From positions 1 to 5,208 of the forward strand of contig CAMATV010000263.1 in assembly GCA_945861235.1 (NCBI GenBank): DNA of 5,208 nucleotides, written 5' to 3'. The notes under the pieces are model-generated. The model made no database searches and was not told the DNA's origin. It was given only the letters and a program-made list of their open reading frames with translations. Shown in pieces: positions 1 through 5,208 of this stretch (the first letter of the stretch is position 1; the number at the start of each line of letters is the position of its first letter). The DNA comes from Opitutus sp. GAS368. Lineage in GTDB: Bacteria; Verrucomicrobiota; Verrucomicrobiia; Opitutales; Opitutaceae. The position numbers and the translations under genes were made by a program.

Positions 1-8
1 TCGGCACC

Positions 9-1152
9 ATGCTCTCCACTGAAAATCTAAACCAAATCGAATCCATCAAGAAGCGCTCGGGGCATCTCTGGAGGTTTCTTTGACTGCGATCAAAAGTTAC
101 GTGAAATAGAGGCCATGGACGCCCAGATGGGCGCACCGGATTTCTGGACCAGCAATGAGCGGGCCCAAAAACACATCGGCAAGCTCAACGGCTTGAAGAA
201 ATCCGTGCTCCCGGTCGTCGCTTTTCAAAAGAAAATCGACGACATCGGCGTAATGCTGGAGCTCATGGCGGGCGAAGACATCGCCGCCCAGGAGGCCTAC
301 GATCTCGAACTCAAGGGCACGCTCGCGGCGCTCACGACGGCGTTGGACGAACTGGAGATCGCGTCCTTCCTCACCGGGCAGTTCGACCGCAACAACGCCA
401 TTTTCTCGATTCAGGCCGGGGCGGGCGGCACGGAGTCGAACGACTGGGCGGATATTCTCTTTCGGATGTATTCGCGCTGGGCGGAGCGGCGGAATTTCTC
501 CGTCGAACTCATGGATGTGCAGCCGGGCGACACTGCCGGCATCAGCAAAGCCACGGTCCTCATCAAGGGCGAAAATGCCTATGGTTACGCGAAGGCCGAG
601 CGCGGGGTGCACCGTCTCGTCCGGATCAGTCCGTTCGATTCGAACAAGCGCCGGCATACGTCGTTTTGCGCGATCGACGTCGTCGCCGAGATCACGGAAG
701 ACATCGATGTGGAGATCAAGGAGGACGATCTTCGCGTCGACGTTTACCGTTCGTCCGGTAAGGGTGGTCAGGGCGTTAATACCACCGACTCTGCCGTTCG
801 ACTGACGCACGCGCCGACGGGCATCGTGGTCGTCTGCCAAAACGAGCGTTCGCAAATCAAGAACAAGGCCACCGCGATGGTTGTCCTGAAAGCCCGCATC
901 TACGAACGACGGCAGGATGAGCAGCGCGCGGAGATGGATCGTTTCTACGGCGAAAAAGGTGAAATCGGCTTCGGTGCGCAGATTCGCAGTTACGTTCTCC
1001 AGCCCTACCAGATGGTGAAGGATCTACGCACCGGCATCAGCACGAGCGATACGCAAGGCGTGCTCGACGGTGATCTGGATCGTTTTGTCAACGCGTGGCT
1101 CCGCGCGGGCTCTCCGCGCCATCGCAACAAGGATATTCAGATGGAGGAGTAA
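9..1152 (+). CDS. prfB: Peptide chain release factor 2 (RF2), expressed by programmed +1 frameshift
   Basis: RF2 reads UAA and UGA stop codons in the ribosomal A site and triggers release of the finished protein in the cytoplasm. The reading starts at ATG 9 and runs 24 codons to an in-frame TGA at 81-83. A +1 shift after CTT (78-80) continues at GAC 82-84 and runs to TAA 1150-1152, giving about 380 residues against 365 in E. coli. The SPF stop-recognition tripeptide (residues 207-209, nt 628-636) and the GGQ catalytic loop (252-254, nt 763-771) lie two residues from their E. coli positions. The N-terminal helical domain and the PCRF-type segment (AGAGGTESNDW) come first. The residue matching E. 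coli 246 is Ser, not the K-12 Thr. Only 8 bases precede the ATG, so promoter and RBS are not visible. The ATG at 115 is internal. The C-terminal tail is slightly longer than in E. coli. Identification is very secure. Confidence 0.97.
70..84 (+). promoter_or_regulatory. prfB programmed +1 frameshift site (internal SD-like sequence plus CTT TGA C)
   Basis: GGAGGT (70-75) is complementary to the 16S rRNA anti-SD. It is followed by TT, the slippery CTT (78-80), the TGA stop (81-83) and a C that gives the poor-termination context UGA-C. The GGAGG core ends three bases before CTT, the same gap as in the E. coli site (AGGGGG, TAT, CTT TGA C). After the shift the frame reads Leu-Asp, as in E. coli RF2 (YLD there, FLD here). 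When RF2 is scarce the ribosome pauses at UGA, P-site tRNA-Leu slips to UUU/UUG pairing, and full-length RF2 is made. This is the known autoregulation of prfB; its operation in this organism is inferred from the intact elements. Confidence 0.95.
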
Positions 1153-1178
1153 GCGGTGCGAGCGGTGCGGAGCACCGC
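1153..1178 (+). repeat. GCGGTGC direct repeat and hairpin after prfB (possible weak terminator)
   Basis: GCGGTGC occurs at 1153-1159 and again at 1162-1168. The second copy pairs perfectly with GCACCGC at 1172-1178 around a GGA loop, giving a 7-bp GC-rich stem that begins 9 bases after the prfB stop. No T-run follows; the heptamer array begins at the very next base. It could slow polymerase or protect the mRNA 3' end, but it is not a canonical intrinsic terminator. Confidence 0.5.
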
Positions 1179-1253
1179 AATGACCAATGACCAATGACCA
1201 ATGACCAATGACCAATGACCAATGACCAATGACCAATGACCAATGACCAATGA
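1179..1253. repeat. Heptanucleotide tandem repeat (AATGACC)10 plus partial unit
   Basis: Ten perfect head-to-tail copies of AATGACC fill 1179-1248, followed by the partial unit AATGA (1249-1253). On the other strand the unit reads TTGGTCA in rotation. No substitution is visible across the ten units, which suggests recent expansion or active homogenisation. Every unit contains ATGA, so the + strand has TGA stops in all three frames, while the - strand is open in all frames and encodes a repeating heptapeptide (HWSLVIG). From memory, TTGGTCA matches one of the cyanobacterial STRR heptamer families. There are no spacers, so this is not a CRISPR array. Confidence 0.97.
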
Positions 1254-1303
1254 AGGATGCGAGCGACTCCGATGGCACCGCCGGAGGTTTCGGTCAATTT
1301 CCG

Positions 1304-1338
1304 TCATTGGGCATTAGATATTAGGCATTAGCGATTGG
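1304..1338. repeat. Degenerate heptamer array in opposite orientation
   Basis: In 7-base phase this stretch reads TCATTGG, GCATTAG, ATATTAG, GCATTAG, CGATTGG. The first unit is exactly the reverse complement (CCAATGA, a rotation) of the AATGACC array upstream, and the others fit a loose NNATTRG consensus. TCATTGGGCATT (1304-1315) matches the reverse complement of the upstream array at 11 of 12 bases, so a transcript could fold the two arrays together. It ends 24 bases before the next start codon and is the most AT-rich stretch nearby, so it may also hold promoter elements, though no clear -35/-10 pair was seen. Confidence 0.6.
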
Positions 1339-1362
1339 GCCTTCATCATTCTCCTTCCCGGT

Positions 1363-2787
1363 ATGCCCCTGACCTACGAACACATCCGCTCCTCGCTGGC
1401 CGGGCAGCCTTTGTTCGAGGACAAGACGTGGCAGCTTTCGCCTGAAGCGTGGCCGCTCACGCCGGCGCAAGTCGCCGAACTCGAAGCGATCGGTGCGGCG
1501 TGCCTCGAATTTCACCAAGCCCTGGAGACGCTCTATCTGCGCTCGGTCGCCGGCAAGAATCTCCTCCGGAACAAGCCGCTCCTCGCGCCGTGGGTCGCCG
1601 ACTATCTGGATCGCGGCAAGCCGGCGGCGCTGGTCGAGCACGCGCGCGACCCACAAAATCGCGGGGTGTTTCCGACGGTGTTGCGACCGGATCTGTTGCT
1701 GACGGATGAAGGATTCGTGCTCACTGAACTGGACTCCGTGCCGGGCGGCATTGGGCTGACGGCCTTTTTGAATCGGCTGTATTCCGACGGGAGCGCGACC
1801 GCTCCGATCCTCGGCGCCGGCGACGCGATGATTCGGGATTTTCACGCGTCGCTGACGGCGTTACGGCCCGGTGTGCCGAATCCACTCATTGCACTCATCG
1901 TGAGCGACGAGGCGGGGACCTACCGGCCGGAAATGGAGTGGCTGGCGCACCAGTTGCAGCTGTTGGGCAAGCGGGTCTTTTGCCTGCGGCCCGAGGATAT
2001 TTTCCCGCTGGAGAACTCGCTGTTCTACGACTCCGACGGGAACCCGGAGAAAATCGATATTCTCTATCGGTTCTTCGAACTCTTCGACCTCGCGAACGTC
2101 CGCACCGAGAAATTTATTTTCGAATCTTGGCGGGCCGGAGAGGTCGCTATTGCGCCACCGATGCGGCCCTTCCAAGAGGAGAAGCTCACCCTCGCGCTGT
2201 TCCACCATCACCGGTTGCAGGACTATTGGGCGGAGGCGCTGAGCGGTCCCTCGCTGAAACTGCTGCGGGCGCTGATCCCGCCGTCGTGGGTGATTGATCC
2301 GGCGCCGTTGCCGCCGGGCGCGGTGCTCGACGGACCGCGTGTCGGCGGGCGTTCGCTCAACGATTGGCGCGACCTCGTGGGCGCGTCGCAAAAGGAACGT
2401 GATCTCATCATTAAGATCAGCGGCTACCATGAGACCGCCTGGGGCGCGCGCAGTGTCGTGCTGGGCAGTGATTGCTCGCGGGAAGAGTGGCAGGCGGGTG
2501 TCGCCCACGCCATCGCACTTGCGCCGACGAATCTTCATGTACTGCAAGCCTACCAGAAGCCGCGCCGCCTTGAGCATCCGCTCTTCGACCCGCGGGCGGC
2601 GACAGTTTCAGCGCCGGTCGCAGCCGCCATCAAGGCCGGACGCCTCCGACTCTGCCCTTATTATTTCGTGATCGGCGGTCGCGCTCAGTTGTCGGGTGCG
2701 CTCGCGACATTCTGTCCGCCCGACAAGAAAATCATCCACGGCATGACCGACGCCGCACTGCTCCCGTGCTGCATCGTCACCGCGTGA
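1363..2787 (+). CDS. Circularly permuted ATP-grasp-like protein, substrate unknown
   Basis: This 474-residue soluble protein has no signal peptide or membrane segment. Its motif order resembles circularly permuted ATP-grasp proteins: a RPD...E-L-D-S-V-P-G-G segment (108-129, E122 and D124 possible metal ligands), a Rossmann-like stretch (about 175-210), I-D-I-L-Y-R (231-236), a W-R-A-G-E-V-A segment leading to EEK (256-274), I-P-P-S-W (305-309), then D-L-I-I-K-I-S-G...W-G (347-361). There K351 would be the ATP-binding lysine and the Gly-containing turn the grasp loop. A C-terminal G-R-L-R-L-C-P-Y-Y-F-V segment (426-436) resembles the closing strands. Such enzymes usually join a carboxylate to an amine or thiol through an acyl-phosphate; that is family knowledge, and the substrate here cannot be read. 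No good Shine-Dalgarno precedes ATG 1363 (CTCCTTCCCGGT). The fold is inferred from motif order, not from a search. No functional partner is adjacent. Confidence 0.65.
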   Translation: MPLTYEHIRSSLAGQPLFEDKTWQLSPEAWPLTPAQVAELEAIGAACLEFHQALETLYLRSVAGKNLLRNKPLLAPWVADYLDRGKPAALVEHARDPQNRGVFPTVLRPDLLLTDEGFVLTELDSVPGGIGLTAFLNRLYSDGSATAPILGAGDAMIRDFHASLTALRPGVPNPLIALIVSDEAGTYRPEMEWLAHQLQLLGKRVFCLRPEDIFPLENSLFYDSDGNPEKIDILYRFFELFDLANVRTEKFIFESWRAGEVAIAPPMRPFQEEKLTLALFHHHRLQDYWAEALSGPSLKLLRALIPPSWVIDPAPLPPGAVLDGPRVGGRSLNDWRDLVGASQKERDLIIKISGYHETAWGARSVVLGSDCSREEWQAGVAHAIALAPTNLHVLQAYQKPRRLEHPLFDPRAATVSAPVAAAIKAGRLRLCPYYFVIGGRAQLSGALATFCPPDKKIIHGMTDAALLPCCIVTA

Positions 2788-2790
2788 CCA

Positions 2791-2838
2791 GCGCCCGGGC
2801 GTAAACCGGGCGCGGCGGCGGGCGAAGGTTATTTTTCT
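2791..2838 (+). terminator. Candidate terminator after the ATP-grasp-like gene
   Basis: GCGCCCGG (2791-2798) and CCGGGCGC (2806-2813) form a perfect 8-bp stem with a 7-base loop, starting 3 bases after the stop codon. A T-rich run (TTATTTTTCT) follows only around 2829-2838. An alternative pairing of CGCCCG (2792-2797) with CGGGCG (2819-2824) would bring the stem within about 5 bases of the T-run. Strong stem but imperfect spacing, so moderate confidence. Confidence 0.45.
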
Positions 2839-3233
2839 ACGTCATCCCGCTTACTCGCCCGTAGGGATTTTTCCGCTACGAAGAGCGGGTGGAATGCATG
2901 AGCAAAGCGTAATCGATCCGGATGGGCAGCGTAACGTGCGGTGCGGTGTGCCGGCGGAGAGAGAAGCCGGCGGTGTGGACGCATCTCCTGATTGTCGGTT
3001 CAGGGGGCAGCGGGCCGACGGAGGGGCGCTTTCCAAGCGCCCGGCTTGCCGGCCGACGCAGCGGCGGTTGGGAAACCGCCGTTCCGTCCAACGTACGGCG
3101 ACAGCAGTGTCACCGGTCCGTCGGACGCGTGGCCTCTCTGGAAACCGTCAACCGGGATATCCGTCCGCTGGCGGGTGAAGGGAAGCTGCGGAGTTGCGCG
3201 GCGGATTGAATTGGCCGACAACGTGGGACCCTC
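2839..3233. other. Intergenic region without a supported gene, rich in inverted repeats
   Basis: About 395 bases with no convincing coding frame. Short overlapping frames exist on both strands, but their translations are Arg/Pro/Ala-rich and resemble no known protein, as expected from GC-rich DNA lacking stops. The proximal part (2839-2940) shows only a 5-bp CCGCT/AGCGG hairpin (2873-2888). The middle carries the hairpin cluster listed separately and a GCCGGCGG direct repeat at 2950-2957 and 2966-2973. The distal part (3127-3233) shows no recognisable promoter: TTGCGC with GACAAC at 17-bp spacing matches the consensus poorly. Confidence 0.6.
3024..3126. repeat. Cluster of consecutive GC-rich hairpins
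   Basis: Five inverted repeats follow in about 100 bases. GGGCGCTT/AAGCGCCC (3024-3031, 3035-3042, loop TCC). CCGGC/GCCGG (3041-3045, 3048-3052). CGGCGGTT/AACCGCCG (3062-3069, 3074-3081, loop GGGA). GGCGACA/TGTCACC (3097-3103, 3108-3114, one mismatch). GTCCG-T-CGGAC (3116-3126). The mismatch in the fourth becomes a G-U wobble if the - strand is transcribed. GGCCGACG is also repeated directly at 3013-3020 and 3051-3058. The pattern is like REP/BIME-type extragenic elements or a structured RNA; no known family is recognised. Confidence 0.65.
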
Positions 3234-4457
3234 ATGAAGAACTCCTTTCATACCTCGCTCACGGGCGTGCCGCGCGGCCAGCGACCGGGGTCGTCGGAGC
3301 GCAAGCGCGAGCGCCAAGGGGGTCTGCTCCACGGCTCGGCAGGGATCGACTCGCGATTGTTGCGCTTGCACGCGGCGAACGACATCCCGCAATTTTGGAC
3401 GGCGTTGCAGGCGTTACTGGGCGCGACGATTCCCCACGACGCGCTGATCGTCTACCTCAACTTCCTCGACTTCGAGACCTCCTGGCAGGCGACGGAAATC
3501 CTCGCGACGCCCAACGCCCAGCGGCCGACGAAGTGGTTTCAAAATCGGCGGCAAGTCGACATGACCCCGCAGTTCGTATTAGCGCAGCCGAAGAAGATCA
3601 AAATCTACCGGCTGTCGGATGTGGTGCCGGACCAGAGCGAGTTACGGCGCTCGGCGTTTTTTAAAGAATTTCTCGAACCCTTCGGCTGGCACCATCTCGC
3701 GGTCGCGCTCTATTGGCGGGGTGATCGCGTGGGCTCGCAGATCGCGATTCGGCGCACGGCCAAGCAGGGTGACTTTACGGCGAAGGAAGTCGCGATGCTC
3801 GAGGCGGTGTATCCGCATATCGAGACGGTGCTCCACCGGCTGCTCGCCTCCGAAGAGGAACGCGCGCGGCGCCGGTGGCTCGAGGCATTTAACCATCACC
3901 TGCCGTTTGCGCTGCTCTTTCTGAACTGGGAAATGAAGTCGCTTTATGTGAACCAGGCGGGGCTCGAGCAGTGTGCGCTGTGGAATTTTGGTCCGGCGAA
4001 GGCGCGGGCGTATCAGCCGCGAGCGGTGTTTGCGCCGCCGGCGGAGATTGTGCAGGCGTGTGCGGCGTTGAAGGCCGAGTGGCTTGAGCACCAATCGATG
4101 GGCAAGCGACACCCGGGCGGAGCCACGAAGGTGAGTCAGCCCACGCAGGTCGGGTTCACGGCGACGATCCGGTTGCACGTGGAGGAGCACGTGCGGACCG
4201 CGTATCCCGGATTTATTGTCTATCTCGAGAATCACGCGGCCATGCCGGCGCTCGACCAGTTGCCGGCGCATTCCTTGCTCGGGCAGCTCACGGTGGCCGA
4301 ACGCGAGATCGCCCGACAGGTGAGCGCAGGACTCGACAATGAGGAGATCGCGCGGCGACTCCGGAAGAGTGTTAAAACCGTGAAGGGGCAGTTGACTTCG
4401 ATCTTTAAGAAGCTCGGCGTGAATGGGCGGAACCAGTTGATGGTGCGGTTGCGGTGA
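3234..4457 (+). CDS. LuxR-family (GerE HTH) transcriptional regulator with GAF-like and PAS-like sensor regions
   Basis: A DNA-binding regulator of up to 407 residues. The C-terminus (352-407) is a textbook LuxR/GerE helix-turn-helix: LTVAEREIARQ opens it, NEEIARRL and SVKTVKGQL form the recognition region, and IFKKLGV closes it. The usual His after TVK is replaced (KGQ). Residues about 48-215 look like a GAF-type ligand or signal domain, ending in the helix EVAMLEAVYPHIETVLHRLL, typical of this regulator type. Residues about 218-335 (LPFALLFLNWEMKSLYVNQAG onward) resemble a PAS domain. There is no receiver domain or autoinducer-binding signature that I recognise, so the signal is unknown. 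Start is doubtful: no clear RBS precedes ATG 3234, and residues 1-40 are Arg/Gly-rich and unlike the rest. TTG at 3357 or 3360, giving LLRLHAAND at the N-terminus, is an alternative. It lies 125 bp upstream of a pectate lyase on the same strand, which may or may not be a target. Confidence 0.88.
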   Translation: MKNSFHTSLTGVPRGQRPGSSERKRERQGGLLHGSAGIDSRLLRLHAANDIPQFWTALQALLGATIPHDALIVYLNFLDFETSWQATEILATPNAQRPTKWFQNRRQVDMTPQFVLAQPKKIKIYRLSDVVPDQSELRRSAFFKEFLEPFGWHHLAVALYWRGDRVGSQIAIRRTAKQGDFTAKEVAMLEAVYPHIETVLHRLLASEEERARRRWLEAFNHHLPFALLFLNWEMKSLYVNQAGLEQCALWNFGPAKARAYQPRAVFAPPAEIVQACAALKAEWLEHQSMGKRHPGGATKVSQPTQVGFTATIRLHVEEHVRTAYPGFIVYLENHAAMPALDQLPAHSLLGQLTVAEREIARQVSAGLDNEEIARRLRKSVKTVKGQLTSIFKKLGVNGRNQLMVRLR

Positions 4458-4582
4458 GTGCGGGTAAAGGATCGGGCGACGTGGTTTGCGACCTTGGTCC
4501 CATGTGCGAGCGGATGTTTCCTGCTATGGTAGGATGTGCCTAACCCCTCTGCGCTGCGGCGCGCGTTTCACCCGTTGCTCCC
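4458..4582. other. Short intergenic region between regulator and pectate lyase genes
   Basis: 125 bases with no obvious intrinsic terminator for the LuxR gene. The only elements seen are the extended -10-like sequence listed separately and a small GCGC-rich inverted repeat near 4550-4565. Readthrough from the regulator gene into the lyase gene cannot be excluded. Confidence 0.5.
4522..4530 (+). promoter_or_regulatory. Possible extended -10 promoter for the pectate lyase gene
   Basis: TGCTATGGT fits an extended -10 (TGN followed by TATGGT, 4 of 6 matches to TATAAT). It would start transcription near 4537, about 45 bases upstream of ATG 4583. No recognisable -35 lies at 17 bp spacing, consistent either with activator dependence or with a chance match. 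Confidence 0.3.
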
Positions 4583-5208
4583 ATGACCATCGCGCCATCC
4601 TGTTCCCTGCCGAAAATCGGGTTGCCGGGGTGGGCGCGCGGATTGGTTGGGCTGGTGGTGGCGGCTTTCCCGGCGAATCAGGGGATGTCGGCCGCCGAGA
4701 CGCCGGCGGTAACCGTTATGGAGGTGAACGACCATGAAGTGCTGCGTCCGGTGACGAGTGGACGGGTGCGTTTGACGGGGGCCTTGGAGGTGCGTTTCAC
4801 GGGACGCATTCAGCCGCACGAAGCGTCGGTGTTTTCCCTCATCGGTCCGGGCGTCGAGTCGCTCGAGGGCAAGTTCGACCGCGTAATTTTACCGGATGGC
4901 TGGCTCGGCGATGTGAGCTATGACGCCGAGGCGCGGTCGGTCACGCTGCGCAATCTGCGGCCCAGTCATGCGCCCGCGTTTCCGGGCGTCGAGGGCTTTG
5001 GGAAATACACGGTGGGTGGTCGCGGAGGAAAAGTGATTGAGGTCACGAATCTCAACGACGCCGGTCCGGGAAGTTTTCGGGCGGCGGTGAGCGCGAAGGG
5101 CCCACGCACCGTCGTGTTTCGAGTGTCGGGCACGATCGCGCTCGAGTCGGAGCTGAAGATTCGCGAGCCGTATCTTACCATCGCGGGCCAGACGGCACCG
5201 GGAGACGG
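4583..5208 (+). CDS. Secreted PL1-like pectate lyase, N-terminal part (truncated by window end)
   Basis: The frame is open from ATG 4583 to the window edge, 208 full codons plus two bases. Residues 1-38 look like a signal peptide: basic residues up to R19, a hydrophobic core GLVGLVVAAF (20-29), and a likely cleavage after SAA (36-38). From residue 132 the protein carries the signature opening of bacterial PL1-type pectate lyases: AFPGVEGFGKYTVGGRGGK, then TNLNDAGPGSFRAAV (155-169), FRVSGTI, and YLTIAGQTAPGD (to 208), the first turns of a right-handed beta-helix. These enzymes cleave polygalacturonate by beta-elimination, generally with Ca2+; the catalytic residues lie beyond the window. Residues about 40-130 form an extra beta-rich segment with a G-K-F-D...LP.GW...YD pattern. 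No Shine-Dalgarno is seen before the ATG (GTTGCTCCC); the next in-frame ATG (4685) would remove the signal peptide, so 4583 is preferred. Confidence 0.88.
   Translation, partial: MTIAPSCSLPKIGLPGWARGLVGLVVAAFPANQGMSAAETPAVTVMEVNDHEVLRPVTSGRVRLTGALEVRFTGRIQPHEASVFSLIGPGVESLEGKFDRVILPDGWLGDVSYDAEARSVTLRNLRPSHAPAFPGVEGFGKYTVGGRGGKVIEVTNLNDAGPGSFRAAVSAKGPRTVVFRVSGTIALESELKIREPYLTIAGQTAPGD

Noticed and set aside
81..83. Frameshift in prfB read as a pseudogene or sequencing error
   Set aside because: The stop sits exactly in the conserved recoding context with the SD-like element at the correct distance, and the remainder of the gene is intact.
97..855. Minus-strand 252-codon frame antisense to prfB
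   Set aside because: Shadow of a highly conserved gene in GC-rich DNA; Arg-rich translation without recognisable motifs.
115..1152. RF2 starting at ATG 115 as a separate complete gene
   Set aside because: The upstream 24 codons plus the frameshift site supply the missing conserved N-terminus; ATG 115 is an internal methionine.
1179..1253. CRISPR array
   Set aside because: Units are 7 bp and contiguous, with no spacers and no cas genes nearby.
1024..1297. Minus-strand frames encoding a repeated heptapeptide (HWSLVIG)
   Set aside because: They arise because the heptamer has no stop in any minus frame; the rest overlaps the prfB end antisense and resembles no protein.
1861..2577. Minus-strand 238-codon frame antisense to the ATP-grasp-like gene
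   Set aside because: Composition is that of an antisense shadow, and the + strand frame has coherent motif order.
3195..3223. TTGCGC ... GACAAC as a sigma-70 promoter for the LuxR gene
   Set aside because: Spacing is 17 bp but both hexamers match the consensus at only about half their positions, which is common by chance.
2894..3237. Three overlapping short + strand frames in the intergenic region
   Set aside because: They overlap one another in different frames, run through the hairpins and show no family resemblance or RBS.
3000..3392. Minus-strand 130-codon frame spanning the hairpins and the LuxR start
   Set aside because: Ala/Arg/Pro-rich translation of inverted repeats; overlaps the regulator gene. 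An AGGAG does precede a minus-strand ATG near 3235, but the frame it opens is not protein-like.
3642..4271. Minus-strand 209-codon frame antisense to the LuxR gene
   Set aside because: Arg/Leu/His-rich shadow of the regulator gene, whose HTH is unmistakable on the + strand.
4486..4737. 83-codon + strand frame between regulator and lyase
   Set aside because: It overlaps the signal-peptide part of the pectate lyase in another frame, and its translation is low-complexity.

Overview
The window is GC-rich and bacterial, with four protein-coding genes, all on the + strand. They are separated by long, structured intergenic regions rather than packed into an operon. A circularly permuted ATP-grasp-like protein, a LuxR protein with GAF-like and PAS-like sensor regions, a secreted PL1-type pectate lyase, weak or absent Shine-Dalgarno sites and a heptanucleotide tandem repeat together suggest a plant-polysaccharide-degrading member of the Verrucomicrobiota, perhaps Opitutales/Opitutaceae. 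That assignment is an inference from gene content and style, not from a marker gene.

Layout. (1) 9-1152: prfB, peptide chain release factor 2, complete apart from its upstream control region. It is split into two frames by the classical programmed +1 frameshift: an internal Shine-Dalgarno-like GGAGGT, a 2-nt gap, then CTT TGA C. A prediction that starts at the ATG at 115 misses the first 35 residues and the recoding site. (2) 1153-1362: intergenic. It has a 7-bp perfect hairpin, 10 perfect copies plus a partial copy of the heptamer AATGACC, and then a degenerate set of heptamers in the opposite orientation just before the next gene. (3) 1363-2787: a 474-aa protein whose motif order fits a circularly permuted ATP-grasp enzyme; substrate unknown. 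(4) 2788-3233: about 445 bp without a convincing gene. It has a candidate terminator and then a dense run of GC-rich hairpins (3024-3126). (5) 3234-4457: LuxR/GerE-type transcription factor with an uncertain N-terminus. (6) 4458-4582: short gap with a possible extended -10 promoter. (7) 4583 to the window end: secreted PL1-like pectate lyase, cut off by the window edge after about 208 codons.

How the genes relate. prfB is a housekeeping gene whose frameshift is autoregulatory: low RF2 slows termination at the in-frame UGA and so favours shifting. The ATP-grasp-like gene has no partner here. The LuxR regulator lies 125 bp upstream of, and in the same direction as, the pectate lyase, so regulation of carbohydrate use by it is possible but rests only on adjacency. 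No tRNA, rRNA, CRISPR array or insertion sequence was seen. The most unusual material is in the two repeat/hairpin-rich intergenic regions.
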